A DNA stretch of 8,512 nucleotides from Bacteroidota bacterium (GTDB taxonomy: Bacteria > Bacteroidota > Bacteroidia > J057), in the NCBI GenBank assembly GCA_963169475.1, contig CAUJFT010000190.1, forward strand, positions 1 to 8,512, read 5' to 3'. Below, piece after piece: positions 1-7,268 of the stretch (position 1 is the stretch's first letter; each line of letters opens with the position of its first letter). The position numbers and the translations under genes were made by a program. Under the pieces are notes generated by a model that had not been told where the DNA came from, searched no databases, and saw only the letters and a program-made list of their open reading frames with translations.

Positions 1-359
1 GTGCAACCGGACCCGCCGGACCTACAGGCTTAACCGGAGCAACCGGACCCGCCGGACCTACAGGTTTAACCGGCGCAACCGGACCTGCCGGACCTACAGG
101 CTTAACCGGCGCAACCGGACCCGCCGGACCTACGGGTTTAACCGGTGCAACCGGACCTGCTGGACCTACAGGCTTAACCGGTGCAACCGGACCTGCTGGA
201 CCTACAGGCTTAACCGGTGCAACCGGACCCGCCGGACCTACAGGCTTAACCGGTGCAACCGGACCCGCCGGACCTGCTGGACCTACAGGCTTAACCGGTG
301 CAACCGGACCCGCCGGACCTACAGGTTTAACCGGCGCAACCGGACCCGCCGGACCTACT
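1..359 (+). repeat. 36-bp in-frame tandem repeat (collagen-like, about 10 copies)
   Basis: A 36-bp unit encoding GATGPAGPTGLT repeats with starts at 36, 72, 108, 144, 180, 216, 252, 297 and 333. One copy is cut by the window start and the last copy stops at GPT before TGG at 360. The copy at 252 is 45 bp long because it carries an extra GPA triplet (9 bp). Copies differ almost only at synonymous third positions (GGT/GGC/GGA, GCC/GCT, CCC/CCT, ACA/ACG). The tract is about 65% GC in bases 61-120, against about 35% in bases 481-540 of the same gene. Copy number is likely to vary between strains by slippage or recombination. Confidence 0.95.
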
Positions 360-1781
360 TGGACACTCACCGCTCCTACATTTAATACTAGTGGAAACTT
401 AACTATTAATGCAACATCGGGTTCAGGGGCACCCGTATCTACAACGACCGCAGCTTGGTTGACAACTGGAAATTCTGGAACTTCTGCTGCAACTAATTTT
501 GTCGGTACAACCAATGCAGTAGATTTTGTAACAAAAACAAATAATACAGAAGTAATGCGTGCTACCTCTGCCCAAAGGGTAGGAGTAGGAATAACTACCC
601 CCACTACAAAATTAGAAGTAAGTAGCGGTACAGGAGATGCGGTATACGGGCATAGTAGTAATGTAGGTGGGTATTTAGGATATGAGACAAATTTCGCCTT
701 TGGAGTAACTCCTCAAACCATAAATGGTGCAGGTGTATGGGCAGCGAATCCAGCCGCTGGATATACAAGTTTTTATGCTCAGTCAACCGGTTCGGCTACG
801 GTTGCAGCTAATATTAGCTATTCTAATGTGTGGACTGCAACCTATAATTTAGTAGATAATGCTAGTGCGACATTTAATCCATCTGGGCTTTACAGCCACT
901 TAAATAATACAAGTACGACTATGGGAGTTGGGGCTTTTAAAAATGCGATTTATGGATATAGTAACCGAGGAACTATTGCCGGTAATCCTGGCTATACTGT
1001 GGGAGTAAATGGGATTGCAAACTCTCAGAATGAAGATGCTATTGGTGTGGTAGGGCGTGCTTTTTGTAGTAGTGGCTTTACTCTTGGTGGATATTTTGAG
1101 GGAAATACCTACCCTGGTTTAAATTCAGGCTATGCTTTTGTAGGAGGAAATGATGGTTTTGGGGCTACTAAAATTACGGGTACAGGAGCGGTCGCAGAGA
1201 TTGTACCTACGCCAAACCACGGGAGAGTAAAGCTATTTTGTCCTGAAGCACCTGAATATTGGTATCAAGATTATGGGACAGTTAATTTGGTAGATGGTTT
1301 TGCGCATGTAGCGTTAGACCCTATTCTTGCCGAAATTATTGTAGTAAATGATGAAAACCCGATTCGTGTATTTGCAACACCTGTAAATATGTTATATTTT
1401 GAAGGGGTAACGATTATAAATCGAACATCAACAGGCTTTGATTTGGTGGAACTTAATGGGGGTAAGCATACGGGAAAATTAGATTATCAACTCATCTGTA
1501 AACCGAAAACCAACTTCGGGCAAGGGCGTTTCCCTCAAGGTAGAGGTCCCGCGTGGTTAAAACCAGAAATGGAGCCAGCAGCAGCCAAAGCCGCTAATCA
1601 ACCCAAAGACATTTTCTATTGGCCAGCCGACCATATCCAATATAATTATAACCCGGAGGAAATGATACCTGTAGGAGAAATTGTGCCAGCAGGACCCAAT
1701 GCCGGTAAATTTAAACTAGGGAATGGAAAGTATAGTGAGAGTTTTCCGGTTGATAACCGTTCAATAAACAGAGCAGATTAA
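1..1781 (+). CDS. Collagen-like repeat surface protein, 5'-truncated by window
   Basis: The frame is open from base 3 to the TAA at 1779-1781 (592 visible residues); its true start lies upstream of the window. Residues 1-119 are Gly-X-Y triplets in a 12-residue period, GATGPAGPTGLT, which should form a collagen-like triple helix. A Ser/Thr/Asn-rich linker follows, then the stalk motifs FVGTTNAVDF and GVGITTPTTKLEV (about residues 166-206), a form common in Bacteroidota fibre-like proteins. A Gly/Asn/Tyr-rich middle region comes next, then a conserved block with CPEAPEYWYQDYG and FDLVELNGG (about bases 1179-1508), which I know as a recurrent C-terminal module in such proteins. The tail is Pro/Ala-rich. 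I see no type IX secretion sorting domain. A surface or extracellular structural role is inferred; the ligand is unknown. Codons in the repeat tract are much more GC-rich than those after it. Confidence 0.85.
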   Translation, partial: ATGPAGPTGLTGATGPAGPTGLTGATGPAGPTGLTGATGPAGPTGLTGATGPAGPTGLTGATGPAGPTGLTGATGPAGPTGLTGATGPAGPAGPTGLTGATGPAGPTGLTGATGPAGPTWTLTAPTFNTSGNLTINATSGSGAPVSTTTAAWLTTGNSGTSAATNFVGTTNAVDFVTKTNNTEVMRATSAQRVGVGITTPTTKLEVSSGTGDAVYGHSSNVGGYLGYETNFAFGVTPQTINGAGVWAANPAAGYTSFYAQSTGSATVAANISYSNVWTATYNLVDNASATFNPSGLYSHLNNTSTTMGVGAFKNAIYGYSNRGTIAGNPGYTVGVNGIANSQNEDAIGVVGRAFCSSGFTLGGYFEGNTYPGLNSGYAFVGGNDGFGATKITGTGAVAEIVPTPNHGRVKLFCPEAPEYWYQDYGTVNLVDGFAHVALDPILAEIIVVNDENPIRVFATPVNMLYFEGVTIINRTSTGFDLVELNGGKHTGKLDYQLICKPKTNFGQGRFPQGRGPAWLKPEMEPAAAKAANQPKDIFYWPADHIQYNYNPEEMIPVGEIVPAGPNAGKFKLGNGKYSESFPVDNRSINRAD

Positions 1782-2124
1782 GAAATATTTTTTATTGACA
1801 AGGGTAAATCTAAGCCAGAAGGAGGGTTTTAATCTTCATGTCCTCAAACTTTCATTCTCTCCTCAAAACGCTAAAAAGGAGATACTATTCCATACGATAC
1901 GCTGACAAAAGGAATGATTCGTAAAATATTTAGGGTGTGAGGGTACTCTCCGCTCAATATGACGATAGGGGTAATGCCCCCGTCTTGGTTTGGTGTATGG
2001 GTTAAAGGAATGTTGTCTTTTTTTGTATAGTCAAAGGGCAACGCTTTGGAAAAGTTTCTCGTCTTTGTTATTATGTGAAAATTGATTGTAAAGTTTATTA
2101 TATAATCTTTAATTTCTTGATTTT
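1782..2124. other. Intergenic region between collagen-like gene and peroxidase gene
   Basis: No open frame with coding character is seen on either strand in these 343 bases. The stretch holds a weak hairpin (TCTCC at 1858-1862 with GGAGA at 1878-1882), a stronger one at 1961-1984, and an AT-rich end that must hold the promoter of the peroxidase gene. I could not find a convincing TTG/TAnnTTTG pair there. A TATAAT at 2101-2106 has no well-spaced partner. There is no clear terminator with a T-tract directly after the stop at 1781. Confidence 0.6.
1961..1984. other. GC-rich hairpin (GGGG/CCCC stem)
   Basis: GACG (1961-1964) pairs with CGTC (1981-1984), and GGGG (1968-1971) pairs with CCCC (1977-1980), around the loop TAATG with ATA bulged on the left side. 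No T-tract follows immediately, so a standard terminator is doubtful. It may end or protect the 3' end of the collagen-like mRNA. A related GGGG/CCCC hairpin lies at 3876-3893. Confidence 0.4.
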
Positions 2125-3345
2125 ATGAAAAAATATATTGTCTCCTCTGTTTTTGCGATTCTATTGGTTGCGGTGCTACAAGGGTGCTTTCGTACAAATA
2201 TAGGTATTCCCGAAGAACTAAAACCTACGTTACCTAGTGTGCCGTTTGACTATAAAGACCAATCGTTTTGGTCTTCTAATTTCAGAACAATCTTTGATAA
2301 TAGCTTTATGAAAGAGCGTTTTGATTACATGAATAATGATGTAATTACACTTGGAAGGGTACTTTTTTATGATACAAAACTATCCGTAAATAATACTGTT
2401 TCATGTGGTACGTGTCATAAACAGAGGGCTGCATTTTCAGACGTTACGGCACTTAGTCGTGGGTTTGAAGATAAAATGACTCAGCGAAATACTCCGCCGG
2501 TTATTAATGCTATGATGATGAATGACCTTTTTTGGGATTCTCGCTCTCATAGCGTTCAAGATTTAGTCCTAAAGCCGGTACAGCATGAGGTTGAAATGGG
2601 AATGGAGTCTATGGACATTCTTACTCAAAAACTATCAAGGACAGAATATTACCCTGAACTTTTTCGTAAGGCGTTTGGGTCCGTTTACATTAGCGAAGTC
2701 AATATTCAAGAGGCACTCACTCAATTTGTACAGTCTATGATTTCAGCCGGCTCTAAGTACGATAAGGGGCTTGATAACGATTTTGTAGATTTTAATCCTA
2801 TGGAAAAAATGGGTTATGAGGTATTTAGAAGTACAAAAGCAAAGTGCGCTACTTGTCATTCCGAACCGAACTTTACGGTTTCCTCTTTTATACAAACGAA
2901 TCCTACCTTGGATATTAGTGGTAACTTTTTTCTTTCTCCTTTTATGGGTGGTGATGTAGTGTTGATGGAGGCTATGCCGGGCGGCGGCTTTGGGGGAAGC
3001 TATGGAGTAACTTCTAATACAACGAATATTGGATTAGACGTAATCTATGCAGACCAAGGAAGAATGAACGGTCAGTTTAAAATCCCCTCAATCAGAAATA
3101 TAGAGCTTACCGCTCCTTATATGCACGATGGACGGTTTAATACCCTTGACGAGGTAGTGGAGCATTATAGTAAAAACATTCGACCTCACGCCCCTTTAGA
3201 TGCTAAGTTTATGGATAATGTCGGAGGTGTAAAGCCTATTGGACTATCAGAAATTGAAAAACAAGCCTTAGTAGCTTTCCTAAAAACACTTACAGATAAC
3301 TCTTTTGTTACAGATAAAAAATTCTCCAATCCGTTTAAACCTTGA
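2125..3345 (+). CDS. Di-haem cytochrome c peroxidase family lipoprotein
   Basis: The 406-residue product belongs to the bacterial di-haem peroxidase/MauG family, which reduces hydrogen peroxide with electrons from small redox carriers or, in MauG-like branches, oxidises other substrates. A lipoprotein signal is clear: MKKYIVSSVF start, hydrophobic core, lipobox LQGC with Cys21, so the protein should be anchored facing the periplasm. Haem sites are CGTCH (94-98) and CATCH (241-245). Other family marks are FWDSR (Trp137 between the haems), Glu157-Met158 in the catalytic-Glu region, and APYMHDGRF, whose Met333 is the probable distal ligand; Met rather than Tyr favours peroxidase over MauG-type chemistry. 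An atypical Gly/Met-rich stretch of roughly 45 residues (about 256-302) follows the second haem site and probably explains the extra length. The ATG at 2125 is chosen because the signal peptide starts there; no Shine-Dalgarno is seen. It is probably monocistronic. The physiological substrate is not proven. Confidence 0.92.
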   Translation: MKKYIVSSVFAILLVAVLQGCFRTNIGIPEELKPTLPSVPFDYKDQSFWSSNFRTIFDNSFMKERFDYMNNDVITLGRVLFYDTKLSVNNTVSCGTCHKQRAAFSDVTALSRGFEDKMTQRNTPPVINAMMMNDLFWDSRSHSVQDLVLKPVQHEVEMGMESMDILTQKLSRTEYYPELFRKAFGSVYISEVNIQEALTQFVQSMISAGSKYDKGLDNDFVDFNPMEKMGYEVFRSTKAKCATCHSEPNFTVSSFIQTNPTLDISGNFFLSPFMGGDVVLMEAMPGGGFGGSYGVTSNTTNIGLDVIYADQGRMNGQFKIPSIRNIELTAPYMHDGRFNTLDEVVEHYSKNIRPHAPLDAKFMDNVGGVKPIGLSEIEKQALVAFLKTLTDNSFVTDKKFSNPFKP

Positions 3346-3372
3346 TTTTTTGCATTTAAGACGATAAGTATG

Positions 3373-3401
3373 CCAAAGAGTGTTTTAAAAATGCTCTTTG
3401 G
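3373..3401 (+). terminator. Putative terminator hairpin after peroxidase gene
   Basis: CCAAAGAG (3373-3380) pairs perfectly with CTCTTTGG (3394-3401). G-U and A-U pairs extend the stem inward to a very short loop. It starts 28 bases after the peroxidase stop codon, the expected place for a terminator. The following bases (TGTTATAT) are only moderately T-rich, so termination strength is uncertain. Confidence 0.5.
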
Positions 3402-3875
3402 TGTTATATCTTTAAGGGTTACTCCATACATAGGAGCTTGCAATCGCATGTTCCTCTATGTTTTTCATTGCTAGGGGCAGAGCCGAGGTGATGTGATTTC
3501 ACACGTTACACACCCACAAAGGGGATAATTGGTAAGGGAGAGCTTATGCCAAGTGTGATGTTTTTTTATTTACTCGAGATGGCGAGGGGGAAGCACTTTA
3601 TTTATTATACCATAAGTTCACATAATTTTCCTGATGTGCATGTGTATTTTCCTACTTTTGAAGGGTTTTAGTTCCATTTTTGGGTGAACCTCTTTTCGCT
3701 TAGAGTATCATAAAAAATGTCAGGTATAATAAGAATCAATTTATTTGTGTTTTTATATAAAAAAAGTATATTTTATTTTTTAACAATAAAAAGTATAATA
3801 TAGTTTTTTTTTGAATATTTTAATGTATAAAAATAATACGTAATTGCATATATTAATAATAGATAGAAGTATTAT

Positions 3876-3898
3876 TGGGGGTATAACGCCCCATTTTT
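3876..3898 (+). other. Terminator-like hairpin in mid-spacer
   Basis: TGGGG (3876-3880) pairs with CCCCA (3889-3893) around GTATAACG, directly followed by TTTTT (3894-3898). The form is that of a short intrinsic terminator on the + strand, yet no gene lies between the previous hairpin and this one. It could end an unrecognised small RNA or be a regulatory structure in a long leader. The stem is short, so confidence is low. Confidence 0.3.
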
Positions 3899-4241
3899 AG
3901 ATTATATTTATTGCCTTTTTTCAATACATAAACATGTAATTATTGTTGTATTTTGCTAAAAATCAACTTTTTTAGACAATATGAAAACAGAAAAAACAAA
4001 TTAGGCACTAAATTTGCTTTATTATTATTAATTTTTGTAAAAAATAAGCATAAAATTTAGGTTTAATGGAATATATAATATTTATAATTAATGGTATTTT
4101 TATATTACATTATTTTGTTTAAACACTAAAAATATAATTGCTTTACTTGATAATCTATAAAATGAAACAAAAGGTAATAACTTTCGTTATATTAAAAAAG
4201 TGTCTATCAAAGAAGATTAAAATTATTAACTAAATTAAAAC

Positions 4242-4988
4242 ATGAGAAATCGGGTTATTTATCGTTCCTTAATTGTTTTGATGTGTCTTATACTGGGAAC
4301 AGGGAGTGCTTTCGCACAAAAAAAATCTGCTAAGGACAAAGAACAGGAAAAAAAATGGAAGCAAAAAGCAAAAGCTTATGTGAAAAACCCAATGAGTCTG
4401 AAGCAAGATACAGAAAGCTATCAGTCTCAAATTACCGGATTGAAAAACCAATTACTACAACTTCAAACAGAGTTTGCAGGTACTTCTGACGCTTCTACTG
4501 CACTTGCCGTAATTATTGACAGTCTTAAATGGGAGAGTATTCAGCTTCAAGCGGATAAGCAACAACTCCAGAAAAAGCTGGACAAGATGGAAATCGCCCT
4601 CAAAGGAGAAAAGAAGGTAGCCCAAATGGGTACTAAGTTGGGGTTGGTTTTTAGGACCCAAATCGGTGCTTTTGTTACGCATGAAATGCAAAATCCTCCG
4701 AAATCAGGAGAAGACTTTGTACATGAAAAAGCAGACGGTTTTAATAAGTATCTAGTAGGGAATTTCCGGACTCAACCAGAAGCAGAGGCTTTTGCTGAAG
4801 AGCTAAAAAAGTTAGGGATAAAGGATGCTTGGGCAGTACCTTATATTGATGGGGTGAGAGTAACGTTTGCAGAAGCAACTTCTTACCTACAAAAGACGCA
4901 AAATGGAGGTGCGTTACAGCCGGTACCTACCCCGCCTACCTCTCCTGCCGGCGGTACTCAACCCACTCCTGCGCCTACTCCTCGATAG
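4242..4988 (+). CDS. Exported coiled-coil protein with SPOR-like domain
   Basis: The 248-residue product starts with a signal peptide (MRNRVIYRSL, hydrophobic core, probable cleavage after AFA at residue 25). A highly charged Lys/Glu segment follows (27-48), then Gln/Leu-rich predicted coiled coils (about 56-78 and 93-125). Residues about 134-208 resemble a SPOR fold: FRTQIGAF as first strand, then YLVGNFRTQPEAEAFAEELK, a Gly-Ile turn and a closing strand ending GVRV. SPOR domains bind denuded glycan strands of peptidoglycan, so an envelope or periplasmic role is inferred. The C-terminus (227-248) is a Pro/Thr-rich tail. Proteins of this layout in Cytophagales are often labelled 'Ezrin/radixin/moesin family', a label based on the coiled coil that says little about function. 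The leader is A-rich with no Shine-Dalgarno. It stands alone, after an 896-bp spacer and before a strong terminator. Confidence 0.8.
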   Translation: MRNRVIYRSLIVLMCLILGTGSAFAQKKSAKDKEQEKKWKQKAKAYVKNPMSLKQDTESYQSQITGLKNQLLQLQTEFAGTSDASTALAVIIDSLKWESIQLQADKQQLQKKLDKMEIALKGEKKVAQMGTKLGLVFRTQIGAFVTHEMQNPPKSGEDFVHEKADGFNKYLVGNFRTQPEAEAFAEELKKLGIKDAWAVPYIDGVRVTFAEATSYLQKTQNGGALQPVPTPPTSPAGGTQPTPAPTPR

Positions 4989-5022
4989 ATAAAATATAAG
5001 GAAAAATAGAGACTAAAAATTT

Positions 5023-5061
5023 ACCCCTCCCTAAGAACTGTATAAATTCTTAGGGAGGGGT
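5023..5061. terminator. Bidirectional terminator between convergent genes
   Basis: ACCCCTCCCTAAGAA (5023-5037) is perfectly complementary to TTCTTAGGGAGGGGT (5047-5061), a 15-bp stem with a 9-base loop. TTTCTATTTA follows on the + strand; on the - strand the run after the stem is rich in T (complement of ACTAAAAATTT). It lies 34 bases after the stop of the SPOR-like gene and about 75 bases past the stop of the peptidase gene on the other strand, so it can serve both. Confidence 0.92.
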
Positions 5062-5070
5062 TTCTATTTA

Positions 5071-5105
5071 TCATCAGGAGGTAGCCCTAGTATAAAATCT
5101 GATGA
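5071..5105. other. Second hairpin upstream of the peptidase stop
   Basis: TCATCAG (5071-5077) is perfectly complementary to CTGATGA (5099-5105). The 21-base interior can form weaker pairing. On the - strand it lies between the peptidase stop codon and the strong terminator, so it may stabilise the 3' end of that mRNA. A run of seven A (5111-5117) and a run of seven G (5122-5128) lie between it and the peptidase gene. Confidence 0.4.
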
Positions 5106-5135
5106 CAAGCAAAAAAATACTGGGGGGGACAATGA

Positions 5136-7268
5136 TTAGAGATTCTTTTTGAAATAATCCTCTACTTTTTTGTAAAGGTGTACTCTGTCCTTTCCTCTTA
5201 CATTGTGAGGGTGATTGGGATAAGGGAAGTAATCTATAAGTACTCCCTTATTAATACATTCATTGATGAAAGCGGCGGAATGTTGAGGTACTACAGTATC
5301 GTCCATTAATCCGTGTATAATCAATAGATTTCCATTTAGGTTGGTTACTCCGCTCAATAAGCTTGCGCTTTTATATCCTTCGGGATTGCTTTCTGGGGTA
5401 TCCATATATCTTTCGGTGTACATCACTTCATAAAATTTCCAATCTATTACGGGTCCACCAGCGACCCCCGCTTTAAAGGTGCCGGGTTTTCTGAGCATTA
5501 AAGAGGTGGTCATAAATCCTCCAAAACTCCACCCGAAACAGCCCATTCGTTCTGTGTCTATCCACGGTTGCTTTTTCAGCCACTCCACCCCTGCCATTTG
5601 GTCTTCCATCTCGACTTTGCCCAAATTTCTAAAAGTTGCTTGTTCAAAAGTAAGCCCTCTGCCCGCAGAGCCGCGATTATCTATTGTAAAGACTACGTAG
5701 CCCTGAGAAGCCATGTACATCAGAAACATGTCGGCACCTGCAAGCCATGTATTATGTACCATTTGTGCATGAGGTCCGCCATAAACATAGTGCATTACCG
5801 GATATTTTTTGCTTGGGTCAAAATCCACCGGTTTGATAAGCCTGCAATATAAATCTGCGATGCCATCTGTACTTTTGATGGGAAAAAACGAAACTTGTCC
5901 GGTTTTATAGGCCTTGAGGGGGTTATCCGATGTATGAAGTGTGCGAAGTACCTTAGTTGTTGCTACATTTGTATAGAGCATGACCAAAGGAGTCGTTAGA
6001 TTAGAATAGCTATCAAGGAGATACTCTCCGGTTTTACTCAATTGTAGCTCGTGTGTTCCTTCTTCGGCGGTTAGTTTTGTCATTTCTCCTGTTTTGAGAG
6101 AGACTTTATAGCCATGCAGAGAGATAGCTCCATCTTTGGTAGCGGAAATCATTACATTTTCTCCTTTTTTGTCAAATCCAAGTATTTCTTCTACAATCCA
6201 ATCTCCGCTTGTAAGCTGTTTTACAAGTGTTCCATCTGTATTGTAAAGATAGAGGTGCTGCCAATTATCCTTTTCTGAAAACCATAAAAATTGCGATTGA
6301 TTAGGGATAAAAATAGGTCCGTGTTCGGGTTCTACATATTTTAGATGTGTTTCTGTGAATAAGGTTTTTTCTAATTTACCGGTTTGTGCGTTAAAATGTT
6401 GAAGTTTCATTTCGTTTTGGTCTCTATTTAGCACTGCTACATAGATAGATTTTTCGTCCGGAGACCATGTAATATTAGTAAGGTATTGGTCTTTGGGTTC
6501 TCCCGTTTCAAGATAAATCGTTTTACCTGATTTTATATCATATACTCCAACAGTAACATAATGACTTTTTTGTCCTGCCATTGGGTATTTAATTTTGGAA
6601 TCTCCGGCAGGAATTTCATTGTAATTCTGAAGGTGGTAATCCGTAACGTCTGTTTGGTCCATTCTGTAAAAGGCAAGTTTTGTGCCTGAACCCGACCAAA
6701 AAGTCCCTTTTGTAATGCCAAATTCTTGACGATGAGCCGCTTTTCCATAAACTAAATCAAAGGTTGCATCATTGGATACTTGGAGATTCTTACCATTGCT
6801 GGCGTTCAAAATCATGAGGTTACCTTTTTCTGTATAAGCGGTATTTCCATTTTTGGCAATATCTTGGTCTTCTGAAATTTCACTCCATTTTCCCAACTTA
6901 GAAAGACTATTTTGACTAAGATTGTATCGCCAAAGTGTAGTGCTTTCTGTCCATACAAATTCGCTGCTATTCAACCACTGAATAAATGGGAAACTGACAA
7001 GCTCCGGCTCTTTAAGGTCTTTTAGGTGCTTGTTTAGCCCGGCAAGTGTCAATAATTCTCCGTTTCCTTTTTCGGGTGTCCCCTGCATGAGTGCTTGGGT
7101 TTCTTTGCTAACAAAAGTGTAAGCATTGTCTTCACCTCTAAATTGTAATTGGTCTAAACGGGACGGATACAGTGAGAAATTCCTTGTATCCTCAATTTTA
7201 AGCATCTTGTCTTGAGCTAACACGGTGAGTGGCAACCAAAACAGCATAAGAAAATAAATTTTTTTCAT
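5136..7268 (-). CDS. Exported S9B serine peptidase, dipeptidyl peptidase IV-like
   Basis: The 710-residue product has a signal peptide (MKKIYFLMLF..., likely cleaved near VLA, residue 18), an N-terminal beta-propeller of the DPP-IV type (about 30-450) and a C-terminal alpha/beta-hydrolase domain (about 470-710). The catalytic triad is visible: Ser581 in GWSFGG, Asp656 in HGLMDD, His688 in HPHNVRG. The oxyanion region reads YVYGGPH and TIDNRGSAGRG. Family members cut N-terminal dipeptides, often after Pro or Ala, and act in the periplasm or outside the cell, feeding peptide uptake. Two pocket features differ from human DPP-IV: the double-Glu motif is replaced by HRQEFG (only Glu182), and the Asn after the catalytic Asp pair is Thr658. 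The exact cleavage preference is therefore open. Length matches the family. The start ATG (7266-7268, complement) begins a good signal peptide. The gene is convergent with its left neighbour and divergent from the HD gene. Confidence 0.93.
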   Translation of the reverse strand: MKKIYFLMLFWLPLTVLAQDKMLKIEDTRNFSLYPSRLDQLQFRGEDNAYTFVSKETQALMQGTPEKGNGELLTLAGLNKHLKDLKEPELVSFPFIQWLNSSEFVWTESTTLWRYNLSQNSLSKLGKWSEISEDQDIAKNGNTAYTEKGNLMILNASNGKNLQVSNDATFDLVYGKAAHRQEFGITKGTFWSGSGTKLAFYRMDQTDVTDYHLQNYNEIPAGDSKIKYPMAGQKSHYVTVGVYDIKSGKTIYLETGEPKDQYLTNITWSPDEKSIYVAVLNRDQNEMKLQHFNAQTGKLEKTLFTETHLKYVEPEHGPIFIPNQSQFLWFSEKDNWQHLYLYNTDGTLVKQLTSGDWIVEEILGFDKKGENVMISATKDGAISLHGYKVSLKTGEMTKLTAEEGTHELQLSKTGEYLLDSYSNLTTPLVMLYTNVATTKVLRTLHTSDNPLKAYKTGQVSFFPIKSTDGIADLYCRLIKPVDFDPSKKYPVMHYVYGGPHAQMVHNTWLAGADMFLMYMASQGYVVFTIDNRGSAGRGLTFEQATFRNLGKVEMEDQMAGVEWLKKQPWIDTERMGCFGWSFGGFMTTSLMLRKPGTFKAGVAGGPVIDWKFYEVMYTERYMDTPESNPEGYKSASLLSGVTNLNGNLLIIHGLMDDTVVPQHSAAFINECINKGVLIDYFPYPNHPHNVRGKDRVHLYKKVEDYFKKNL

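Larger units (their letters stand above)
3346..4241. other. Long AT-rich intergenic spacer without genes
   Basis: No coding frame can be supported in these 896 bases. The first part (to about 3700) has mixed composition and holds a terminator-like hairpin at 3373-3401. From about 3700 to 4241 the DNA is extremely AT-rich: only 7 G/C in bases 4021-4080 and 7 in 4081-4140. It holds a GGGG/CCCC hairpin followed by five T at 3876-3898 and the palindrome GTTTAAAC at 4117-4124. The promoter of the gene at 4242 should lie here. The nearest -7-like element, TAACTTTC at 4178-4185, lacks a TTG at the right distance. Confidence 0.6.

Noticed and set aside
1..359. CRISPR-like array (36-bp repeat period)
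   Set aside because: The repeats are directly adjacent with no unique spacers, keep one reading frame and encode Gly-X-Y triplets.
459..461. TTG as start of the first gene
   Set aside because: The same frame is open and in the collagen-like repeat all the way to the window start, so this TTG is an internal Leu codon.
3186..3449. Minus-strand open frame of 87 codons overlapping the peroxidase end
   Set aside because: It is antisense to a well-supported gene and shows no recognisable protein features; it is a shadow frame.
3492..3503. TGTGATTTCACA as a CRP-type site
   Set aside because: The half-sites are 2 bases apart instead of 6, and it lies downstream of a gene rather than at a promoter.
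3981..4004. Tiny frame MKTEKTN in the AT-rich spacer
   Set aside because: Seven codons in A-rich DNA are expected by chance, with no promoter or conserved context seen.
5568..5852. Plus-strand open frame inside the peptidase gene
   Set aside because: It lies opposite conserved peptidase motifs and has no independent signals.
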